A stretch of 64,000 nucleotides of DNA from Eriocheir sinensis (Eukaryota > Arthropoda > Malacostraca > Decapoda > Varunidae). The translations under genes and the position numbers were made by a program. Shown here piece by piece: positions 55,848 to 64,000 of the stretch. Location of the stretch: the NCBI RefSeq assembly GCF_024679095.1, contig NC_066513.1, positions 4,948,737 to 5,012,736 on the forward strand, written 5' to 3'. Numbering within the stretch: the stretch's first letter is position 1; each line of letters starts with the position of its first letter. The notes beneath the pieces were generated by a model, which searched no databases, was not told the DNA's origin, and saw only the letters and a program-made list of their open reading frames with translations.

Positions 55848-57482
55848 GGAAAAAGGTGCATCGCCTGCAGAGGCTTCCCATTCATGATGTATGTGTGGTT
55901 GCTATTTCAGGACTAAATGTGCATGACTTTGCATTTGTCAATATTAAAGGACATTTACCATTTTTCCGACCATTCGAGAATGTGATCGAGGTCTTTCTGG
56001 ATGATTTCGCAGTCGGTCTTTGTGAGGGCTTTTCCACCCAACTTGGTGCCATCAGCAAATTTCGATATTGTGGATTTCAGTCCTGATTCTAGGTCGTCGA
56101 TATATATGAAGAGAATGGGTCCCAGCACTGACCCTTGAGGCAGTCCACTAGTGACTGGAAGGCAATCGGAAGGATGTCCGTTGAGTAGCACTCGTTGTTA
56201 TCTGCCGGCGAGTCAATCCCTTATCCACGCGATCAAATTGGTTCCAATACCCGCCGAGTGCAGTTTCTTAAGGAGTCGCTCGTGCGGTACCTTGTCGAAG
56301 GCTTTCTGAAAATCCAGGTATATAAAATAAATGGGGATGTGGTCATCCCAATTCTTATAGATACCTTGAAAGAAGTCTAATAGATTCGTTAAGCAAAAGC
56401 GCTTGCTTTTGAAGCCATGCTGGGTGTTGGAGATTATATGATTGTCCTCTAGAAACTTGACAAGTTTGTCTCTAATAATCTTCGAGTATTTTTCCTGCCA
56501 CTGATGTCAAACTTATGAGCCTGTAGTTTAATACAACGCTTTTGTCTCCTTTTTTTTTTTAAATCGGTGTAACGTTCGCCATCTTTCAGTCTTCTGGTAC
56601 CTTGTTCAGTTATACTGACCGGTTAACTATGTTAGTGAGTGGCTGAAGTATTTGCTGTCTAAGCTCTTTTAATAACCTCGGGGACAAGTTGTCAGGTCCC
56701 GTTGACTTGTTCGTGTCGACATATTGAGTCAATTTCCAGGGGCATGATTCCCCTCGGCGGGTCAGGTTCCTCGGGAATGGTTTCGATGTCCTCTACTGTG
56801 AATACGGATACAAAGTTACTGTTGAGGATTCTGGCCTAATGTTTGTAGTCATGGTTTACAGATCCAGTCTGGTTTGTTAGGGGACTAATATTGGATTTTA
56901 CTTTCTTTTTCGATCTTATATACGTGAATAATTTCTTGGAGTTAGTTTTGATTTTGCGCGCTATTTGCTTTTCATAGTTGCGTTTGCTAATCCGAATGAG
57001 GGTGCGACAAGCTCTGAGGCTGTTGTGGTACTGTGTACGGGCTTCGGCCGTGGCATTCTCTTTCATCAGATAATAATTCCCTTTTTTTTAGATTTACTGC
57101 CCTTTTTATTTCTCTGGTCATCCACGGTGGATCTACGTCCCCATTTACTCGCCTGGATTTCGTAGGCACTGTAGCCTTCTCTACTTGCAACAGCTTATCT
57201 TTGAAGACGTTCCACGTGTTATCGATTGCATTGTCGGTGAGGTTAAGTTGGTCCCAGGTCGTAGGGGGATGCAGCTCACGGGCTAAGCTGAAATTTGCTT
57301 TTTTTGTAATCTGGTATCACTGATGGATTATCTACGAGTTTGTGACATATGTTGATATTAAAACGGATTAAGTGGTGATCGCAACCACTAAGTTTCTCAC
57401 CAACTGTACAGTCGCGAGTGAGTTCGGGATCGCTTACAAATTCCAAAGAAGTACAAAGGAAAAATAAATAGCAACAGACCAC
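55848..57482 (-). pseudogene. Family A' ORF2, endonuclease end and RT part
   Basis: From the 5' side: FVSDPELTRDCTVGEKLSGC and DHHLIRFNI (endonuclease end), VNGDVDPPWMTREIKRAVNL, a frame with NYEKQIARKIKTNSKKLFTY, then decayed RT. A polymerase block (about 56191-55955) reads SGLPQGSVLGPILFIYIDDL and KFADGTKLGG. The catalytic box has Gly where the second Asp should be. KCKVMHI follows just before the family C insertion. It could not polymerise even without the stops. Confidence 0.82.
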
Positions 57483-58976
57483 TTGGTCCTAACTAGACTG
57501 TTTGTTGTTGCTTCAATCTACGAGTCAGAGACACAGGATAGCAAAGGCGAAGGCTCCTCCCCTCCCACCAGTCCCTCCAGCTGAGGCTGGCATGAAAAGG
57601 AAAAATACCATGTAGTATAGAAAAATTACAATGAAATTTTACATGGACAGAAGGAAGATTATACACGACAACTAAGCTATCACTATTTTCTGTTGGACCG
57701 GAGCAAAATACCGGATGTTCGGGTTAGCTTCTAAATATTTGTCTAGTCGTTTTTTGAACGTGCAAATTGTTTCGCTTTCGACGACATTTTGAGGCAGACC
57801 ATTCCATACATTGATGACACGGCTGAGGAAGTGTTTTGATTCATTTGAGCTGAAACGCTTCCTCGTTATTTAGTATCCATTGTTTCTTGTTACACTTAAT
57901 GAATTAAGAGACTGTAAAATAATCATGAACATTAACGTTATCGAATCCCTTGAAAATTTTAAACACTTCTTTAAGGTCACCTCTTAGCCTGCGCTGTGAT
58001 AAACTGAATAAGTTAAGTTCTTTAAGTCTGTCTTCGTACGGTTTGTTTCGCAGTCATGGGATCATGTTCGTAGCTTGACGCTGCACCCTCTCGAGTTTAC
58101 CAATATCCTTTCTATAATAGGGATACCAAAACTGAACGCAATACTCAAGATGTGGGCGAACTAACGAATTGTACAATGTCAATGTTACTTTTTCGGATTT
58201 GTATTCAAATGTACGACCAATAAATCCGATCAGTTTGTTGGCAGTTTTTACTACTTCTGCGCAATGTTGACTGTTTAAGATCGTTCGAAATTATTACTAA
58301 AAGATCTTATTTTCTTTGTTGGCTTCAGAGAGTTGCACTCCGTTAATTTGATAATGAATACGATCGTTGTTGATTCCGATATGCATAACCTTGCACTTTT
58401 CAATATTGAAATTCATTTGCTATGTTGCTGCCCAACTACTTAAACGTTCGAGATCAGCTTGGAAGTGTTCTTTATCCATTGTCGTAGTGACTCTGCTGGC
58501 TATTTTTGTGCCGTCTGCAAATTTCGATATTTTACACGATAGCCCCTCGTCAATGTCATTTGCGTACACTAGAAACAGACCCGGTCCCAACACCGACCCC
58601 TGTGGAACACCGCTTTTGACATCTCGTCAGTCAGATGATATACCATTCATAACAACTCTTTGTTTACGGTCGGTAAGCCAGTCCTTGAGCCACTTATGAA
58701 TATTACCAGTTATACCGTGAGCTTGCAATTTACTAAGGAGGCGGTTGTGTGGGACTTTGTCAAATGCTTTCTGAAAATGCAAATATATAATGTCTACTGA
58801 TTGACTTTCATCGTACACATTCAAGAGTAGTTGAAGAGATCGAGAATGTTAGTCAAATAGGAAAGTTTGTTTCGAAAACCATGTTGCGAATCCTTAATTA
58901 GTCAGTTATCTTAAAACAAATTTACCATTTTTTCGCGAAGGAGTCTAAAATTTTGCACACGATTGACGTTAGACTG
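57445..58976 (-). pseudogene. Family B LINE, minus copy (RT and 3' UTR)
   Basis: The 3' UTR (57447-57660) matches family B. Coding runs from an RT segment at the right edge (ISLTSIVCKILDS) through IIYLHFQKAFDKVPHNRLLS and WLKDWLTDRKQRVVMNGISS, a frame break, SGVPQGSVLGPGLF, KFADGTKIAS-type box (near 58525) and the C-terminus. Frames change several times. It ends abruptly at 58976 against gag sequence of an LTR element. Confidence 0.83.
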
Positions 58977-59109
58977 AGGCGCTTCTCCTCTCTCTCGGCC
59001 GCGCGCTCGTCTCTCTCGATAGCTTGCTGCTGGACAACGTAGCGGCCGAGATCCTCACCCTTAAGACCCAAGGCTACAGCCTGAGCCTTAAGTACATCAA
59101 AACTGGACA
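58977..59109 (-). pseudogene. gag N-terminal fragment, fused in frame to LINE RT
   Basis: From ATG at 59109 the minus strand reads MSSFDVLKAQAVALGLKG, then EDLGRYVVQQQAIERDERAA and EREEKR. This charged, coiled-coil-prone start resembles gag N-termini of some Ty3/Gypsy-type elements; family membership is from memory. At 58977 the frame passes without a stop into family B RT codons (LSLTSIVCKILDSFAKKW) before ending near 58922. The long hydrophobic frame upstream (59557-59110) is probably only leader sequence. Confidence 0.65.
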
Positions 59110-59538
59110 TGATTACAATAAAAAAGTAACCAAACAGACAATGACACCAATAAAGAAAAACACTAATTAGTAGTACAAGAAACCAGACAAAGAACAAAAA
59201 CACAACAACAAAAACAAGACCAAGAAAATGCAACAGAACCAAACAAACAGAAAGAACCAACACACAATAAGAAAACAACGAAGAAAGATGAGCAAAACCC
59301 CCGCAAAAATGGTAATAAGGGGCGTAGAAGCCCACCCAATACTCAACTAGTGATTGGGTAAACAAGGTCAGCACAAGGGCTGAAAAAGTGCTATGGCAGC
59401 ACAAACAAATCCCACCGTGGTCATACAACAGCCACAAAGGAACGGTGAAGGATGGAACACTCACTTCCGGGCCGCAGACAGCCAGTGGCGCGCAAAGGCG
59501 ACTTAACAAGCCAACCCTTCCGATTAGCAGTTGACCCA

Positions 59539-59556
59539 ATCCTGACGAGGTCGCCA
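59539..59556 (-). other. Candidate primer-binding site
   Basis: Two bases after the LTR end the minus strand reads TGGCGACCTCGTCAGGAT. A TGG start complementary to a tRNA CCA end is the expected form. I cannot name the tRNA with confidence. Confidence 0.55.
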
Positions 59557-59558
59557 CA

Positions 59559-60114
59559 TGTCAAGGTTCCAGAGTTGGGTGCTGTAATCGGAAGGGGATA
59601 ACAATAAAGATAAATGGTTAGACACCAATTTACTTTAAATAAAGCAGAAACCCCAAAACAGCCTCACAAAACTGAAGTCTCCAACACGAAGGCTTCAGCA
59701 CGCCGGACTCAGATATGATCCTTTGCACGGCCTCTTCCTCTTCTGGGCGTTCCGTCCTCTGAGTGGCAATGACGAGGCAGCACAGCTTCATCCTTGAAAT
59801 GGTGTAGACGTGGTAGACGAGGGAGGCGCAGGAGGAGAAAGTGCGTCAGGTTCACGGCAATAACGGGAGTCCAATGCGTGGAAAGGAAAGAGATGAGGCA
59901 CCCAGAACCAGCCCACGGTTCAAAGGAAACCCGAGTGAGAGTAGAGCTGGAGCCGGAGTAGAATCAAGTGTTCAGAGCGAGGCCCGACCGCTGTCTGACG
60001 AGGATGGCGGTGGCCGCCCACCAAGTCGCCTCCCACAGCGGGTTGAGAAGCCTCGGTGGTTCGTACGAATAAGGCGTCGAGCGGCTTCATGCGGGCAGCG
60101 GGAGTGCCCTCACA
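59559..60114 (-). repeat. LTR (556 bp) with TG...CA ends
   Basis: On the minus strand it starts TGTGAGGGCACTCC (60114) and ends CCTTGACA (59559). A/T-rich AATAAA-containing sequence lies near its 3' end (59600-59660). Its last 170 bp recur in the opposite orientation at 60479-60649, ending in the same CCTTGACA, which supports the border. Confidence 0.78.
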
Positions 60115-60478
60115 ATGATCTTCCTTCTATCCATATAAAATTCCATTTTAGTTTTTTCTATACTACATGGTATTTTTCCTTCTCATGCCAGCTTCGGCTG
60201 GAGGGATTGGTCGGAAGGGAGGAGCCTTCACCTTTGCTGTCCTGTTTCTCTGACTCGTAGATTAAAGTAGATGGTAGCAACAACAAACAGCCTAATTAGA
60301 ACCAAAAGGTCTGTTGCTGTTTGCTTTTCCTTTGTACTCCTTTGTACTCCTCCTTCTCCTCCTCCTCCTTAAAATCTTACCCTCTAATCCCTTTCTTCCT
60401 CCGCCTCTTCCTCCTCCTCCCGTAAAAGACGACCAAAAGCCAACTGGAGGCCAAGTGGTGGAACAATCAACTCAAACG
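60115..60478 (+). mobile_element. Family B LINE fragments (3' UTR with (TCC)n, then linker)
   Basis: 60115-60378 is the family B 3' UTR ending in TCC repeats. 60421-60478 is a piece of the family B ORF2 linker (DDQKPTGG...), corresponding to 8040-8098, here lying after the tail. The order is rearranged relative to an intact element. Confidence 0.8.
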
Positions 60479-60649
60479 CCAAAGGATCATAGCTGAGTCC
60501 GGCGTGCTGAAGTCTTCGTGTTAGAGACTTCTGTTTTGTGAGGCTGTTGTGGGTTTTCTACTTTATTTAAAGTAAACTGGTGTCTAACCATTTATCTTGT
60601 TTATTGTTATCCCTTTCCGATTAGAGCACCCTACTCTGGAGCCTTGACA
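60479..60649 (+). repeat. LTR 3' fragment, inverted relative to 59559-60114
   Basis: From CAAAGGATCATA to GCCTTGACA it matches the end of the minus-strand LTR. It joins the family B linker fragment at about 60479, and no PBS follows. Confidence 0.8.
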
Positions 60650-61034
60650 ATCATGCACGACGACTTAGCTAGCACAACAACTGACAAGAGTGTCAGGAGA
60701 TGACAGCAAACGTGTTAATGTGTTGTAGTGTTGTGTTGTTATCGTGTACTGGCCCAGTGTGGTTGTGAGATGGTGTTGGTCATTAACGGACTACAACCAT
60801 GCGTGTATGGTTGGAGTAGGTAGGAAGACAGCTACCGAACGGGCGCAGGCCACTCCCGGTGAGGTACATATGGGAGGTGAGAAGGGAGCTGAAGCCCTCC
60901 AAAGACCCTTCCCATGTCCTCACTAACCGTTTCCCTATTGTCTCACCAACACCGGAGAGTAGTTCAGCATGCTCTCTAAATACAGATCCTCTCTTTATCC
61001 ACACCACACTACATTCACACAACATATACACCTT
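60650..61034. other. No gene; sequence upstream of family C ORF2
   Basis: May include 5' UTR of the family C copy, but the minus-strand copy (52746-55847) shows nothing comparable beyond AAAATTAAAATTTC, so I cannot decide. Confidence 0.45.
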
Positions 61035-61056
61035 TTCCCAAAATTAAAATTTCAAA

Positions 61057-62130
61057 ATGGCGCACCTATACCAAGCCTCGGAGTCCCCGCCTGAGGGGAG
61101 AGAGGTCTCCCCTTCTGGCTGCCGATCCGAGAGGTGTCTTTATAACTCCTCGAACCTCTTTCTTCTCAATTTCTGCAACATTCGCGGTCTTCGCTCAAAT
61201 TTTCATTCTGTGGAACATCATCTCTCCTCCTCTAAACCTCACCTTCTCTTCCTTACCGAAACACAGGTTTCTGAGGCTACTGACAGCAATCTCTACTCTG
61301 TTCCCTCTTACTATCTCTATCCTAAATTTCAATCCAAAGCTGGATGTTGCGCCTACGTGCGCAACGACATCACTTGCTCTCGTGCCCACGACCTTGACTC
61401 TTCTGAATTTTCCACCATCTGGCTAAGACTTCATTGTCATTCTATTACTAAATACATCTGTGCTGTTTATCTCTCACCTAACTCTACCAACTATGTAAAA
61501 TTCTTTGACTATTTGAATTCTAAAGTGGAGCACATCTTGACCCACTCTCCCTTCGCTGAAATCTCCATCCAAGGAGATTTCAATGTTCACCACCAGTTTT
61601 GGCTTTCATCCTCTTTCACTGACCATCCTGGTGAACAAGCCTACAACTTTGCTATCCTCTACGACCTAGAGCAGTTGGTCCAGCACCCTACACGTATTCC
61701 CGACCGTCTTGGAGACCGGCCCAACATTCTAGACCTCTTCCTTACCTCAAACCCTTCTGCTTATTCTGTCAAACTGTTCTCTCCGTTGGGCTCCTCCGAT
61801 CACAATCTTATTTCTGCATCCTGTCCTATCGCTCCTGTACACCCTCTGGACCCACCGAAGAGGCGATGCTTCTGGCATTTTGCTTCAGCTCGGTTGGACG
61901 ACCTGAGGATGTACTTTTCCGATTTCCCGTGGAATGATTATTGCTTCCAGGATAGAGACCCCTCTGTGTGTGCTCAGCGCATCACAGAGGTGATTGTCTC
62001 TGGAATGGAGGCATACATTCCTCGTTCTTTCTCTACTCCTCATGCTAAAAAGCCTTGGTTTAATCACGCTTGTTCTCGTGCTGTCAATGATAGAGGTAGC
62101 TCACAAAAGGTACCAGAGCCTTCAAACTAA
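61057..62130 (+). pseudogene. Family C endonuclease, plus copy
   Basis: A 357-codon frame starting [20 protein letters not shown]. Core motifs are as in the minus copy: [14 protein letters not shown] (Glu), [26 protein letters not shown] and [11 protein letters not shown] (Asp-His). It extends further, through [20 protein letters not shown] and [20 protein letters not shown], before a 2-base loss near 62092 shifts it out of frame with the RT. All endonuclease residues I can check are intact. The start is the first Met, and the same Met is found in the minus copy. ORF1 is not visible upstream. Confidence 0.92.
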
Positions 62131-63986
62131 TGCTAATTATGAACTTTACATTTCTGCCCGAAATCGTGCCAAATCTGTTCTCCGACTAACCAAAAATTCT
62201 TTCATTAATAGAAAATGCCAAAACCTTCCTTCCTCTAACTCTTCCCGTGACTTCTGGCATCTAGCCAAAAACATCTTCTCCAACTTCACTTCTTCATCTT
62301 TCCCTCCACTCCTCAGTCCTGACGGCAACACTGCCGTCTCATCTATCTCTAAGGCTGAACTCTTCTCTCAAACTTTTTCTAAAAACTCCACTCTGGACGA
62401 TTCTGGGCATAATCCTCCTACTCATCCCCCCTCTGACTCCTTTATGCCTGTTATAAAGATTCTTCAAAATGATGTTTTCTATGCCCTCTCTGGCCTCAAT
62501 CCTCAGAAGGCTTATGGACCTGATGGAGTGCCTCCTATTGTCCTTAAAAACTGTGCCTCCGTGCTGTCACCCTGCCTGGTCAAACTCTTTCGCCTCTGCC
62601 TGTCAACATCAACCTTTCCTTCTTGCTGGAAGTATGCCTTCATACAGCCTGTGCCTAAGAAGGGTGACCGCTCCAATCCCTCAAACTACCGTCCTATAGC
62701 TTTACTTTCTTGTCTATCTAAAGCTTTTGAATCAATCTTTAACCGGAAGACTCAAAAGCACCTTTCCACTTCTGACCTTCTATCTGATCGCCAGTATGGG
62801 TTCCGCAAGGGGCGTTCTACTGGTGATCTCCTAGTCTTCTTAACTGACTCTTGGTCATCCTCTCTTAGCCGTTTCGGTGAAACTTTTGCTATTGCGCTGG
62901 ACATATCAAAAGCTTTTGATAGGGTCTGGCACAAATCTTTGCTTTCCAAACTACCCTCCTACGGTTTATATCCTTCTCTCTGTACCTTTATCTCCAGTTT
63001 CCTTTCTGACCGTTCTATTTCTGCCGTGGTAGACGGTCACTGTTTTTCCCCTAAATCTATTAACAGTGGTGTCCCGCAGGGTTCTGTCCTATCTCCCACT
63101 CTTTTTCTGTTGTTCATTGATGATCTTCTTTCCAAAACGAACTGTCCTATCCATTCCTACGCCGATGATTCCACTCTGCATTACTCGACTTCTTTTAATA
63201 GACGACCCACCCTACAGGAACTTAACGACTCAAGGCTGGAGGCTGCAGAACGCTTAGCCTCAGACCTTACTATTATTTCCCATTGGGGCAAGAAGAACCT
63301 GGTGTCTTTCAACGCCTCAAAAACACAGTTTCTCCACCTATCCACTCGACACAATCTTCCAAACAACTATCCCCTATTCTTTGACAACACCCAGCTATCA
63401 CCTTCCTCAACACTAAACATCCTCGGTCTATCCTTAACTCAAAATCTCAACTGGAAACTTCATTTCTCAGCTTCCTCGAGGCAGGGCGTTCTGCACCGTG
63501 TCCACCAGTTCTTCTCCCCTGCACAGTTGCTATCCATTTACAGAAGCCTTGTCCGCCCTCGTATGGAGTATGCATCTCATGTGTGGGGGGGGCTCCACTC
63601 ACACAGCTCTTCTGGACAGAGTGGAGGCTAAGGCTCTTCGTCTCATCAGCTCTCCTCCTCATACTGATAGTCTTCTACCTCTTAAATTCCGCCGCAATGT
63701 TGCCTCTCTTTCTATCTTCTATCGATATTTCCACGCTGACTGCTCTTCTGAACTTGCTAACTGCATGCCTCCCCCCCTCCCGCGGCCCCGCTGCACTCGA
63801 CTTTCTACTCATGCTCATCCCTATACTGTCCAAACCCCTTATGCAAGAGTTAACCAGCATCTTCACTCTTTCATCCCTCACGCTGGTAAACTCTGGAACA
63901 ATCTGCTTTCATCTGTATTTCCTCCTGCCTACGACTTGAACTCTTTCAAGAGGAGGGTATCAGGACACCTCTCCTCCCGTATTTGA
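62092..63986 (+). pseudogene. Family C reverse transcriptase, plus copy
   Basis: A frame open to 63631 (545 codons if counted from 61994; real homology starts about 62092): [96 protein letters not shown] (motif A), SINSGVPQGSVLSPTLFLLF, SYADDSTLHYS (YADD codons at 63158-63169), FLHLSTRHNLPNNYPLF, LGLSLTQNLNWKLHF. A short in-frame deletion removes part of the SLAKSASSRLG block. An extra G in the GGGGGG run near 63589 shifts the frame to the C-terminus (LLDRVEAKALRLISSPP to SGHLSSRI, TGA at 63984). The polymerase core appears complete, and only a couple of indels separate it from the intact form. Confidence 0.92.
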
Positions 63987-64000
63987 TCTTCCTTTCGGCC

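Larger units (their letters stand above)
52055..57440 (-). mobile_element. CR1-like LINE, family A' copy, split by a family C LINE
   Basis: The 3' part is 52055-52745; the 5' part is 55848-57440. Family C (52746-55847) lies between. Joining the flanks gives the family A reading NGKPLQ... then EEKDLGVTISSDLKH, so they are one element. The 3' UTR matches family A copy 1. At its 5' side it stops in the endonuclease, against a family B 3' end. Confidence 0.85.
58977..60114 (-). mobile_element. LTR retrotransposon 5' end (LTR, PBS, gag start)
   Basis: The minus strand has an LTR (60114-59559), a primer-binding-site candidate, a leader of about 430 bp and the first gag codons, then truncation at 58977. 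It is flanked on its right by family B 3' UTR, into which it probably inserted. Confidence 0.72.
61035..63990 (+). mobile_element. Family C LINE, near-complete plus-strand copy (reaches window end)
   Basis: The best copy of family C: endonuclease frame at 61057-62130, RT frame at 61994-63631 and C-terminal frame to 63986. The 3' UTR starts at about 63987 and runs off the window. With the copy at 52746-55847 it forms a large inverted pair with about 5.2 kb between. Confidence 0.92.

Noticed and set aside
59110..59557. Hydrophobic multi-pass membrane protein on the minus strand
   Set aside because: Lies between the PBS and the gag start of an LTR element; composition gives Phe/Leu/Val-rich codons in a leader sequence.

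Overview
This is a eukaryotic, transposon-dense window with no intact host gene, rRNA, tRNA, operon or CRISPR array that I can support. The long dinucleotide and trinucleotide arrays, the CR1-like and Jockey-like non-LTR retrotransposons, the tRNA-derived SINE and the P-type transposons suggest an arthropod. My best inference is a decapod crustacean, perhaps a crab, because these retrotransposon proteins resemble sequences I know from decapod genomes. That is inference from memory; no search was run.

Layout. 1-5.7 kb: a CR1-like LINE (family A, esterase ORF1 plus endonuclease/RT ORF2) split by a clean P-type transposon (P1, 2233-3830, 31-bp terminal inverted repeats, 8-bp target duplication). 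6.3-9.9 kb: a second CR1-like LINE (family B) with a 40-bp foldback in its RT. 10-17 kb: microsatellites, two old SINEs, minisatellites and a 1.75-kb TIR element (13942-15694). 17.2-25.1 kb: one P-type transposon (P2) pulled apart by later insertions: a family C (Jockey/X/BS-like) LINE, a family D LINE with a 2A-like leader, a poly(A) retroposon inside D, and a 405-bp insert. Its two outer ends still carry the same 8-bp duplication. 25.2-27.9 kb: a SINE split by a 2.3-kb DNA transposon (X) with a GC-rich, broken minus-strand ORF. 28.8-30.2 kb: RT remnant of family E. 30.2-34.3 kb: a family of TIR elements (H) with 3-bp duplications, one copy nested inside another of the same family.

35-41.4 kb: a minus-strand family C LINE carrying a 340-bp hAT-like MITE and interrupted by a 5'-truncated errantivirus-like LTR element (integrase, F-type envelope, one LTR). 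41.9-47.7 kb: a CR1 tail, three SINEs, a 33-bp minisatellite that reads as an open frame, and a 150-bp satellite interrupted twice. 48.2-60.6 kb: minus-strand CR1-like copies (B', A', B). A' is split by an almost complete family C copy, and B is fused to the gag end of an LTR retrotransposon. 61.0-64.0 kb: a near-complete plus-strand family C copy running off the window end.

How it works together: the coding sequences are selfish-element proteins (esterase, AP-type endonuclease, reverse transcriptase, integrase, envelope, P-type transposase), and every copy I examined is broken by stops, frameshifts, truncation or nesting. The biology on show is layered insertion, 3' ends of LINEs lying against microsatellites, and internally deleted DNA transposons. 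I did not find a convincing new molecular system. The most informative objects are the P-type family, the self-nested H family, the SINE with its transposon X insertion, and the envelope-bearing retroelement.
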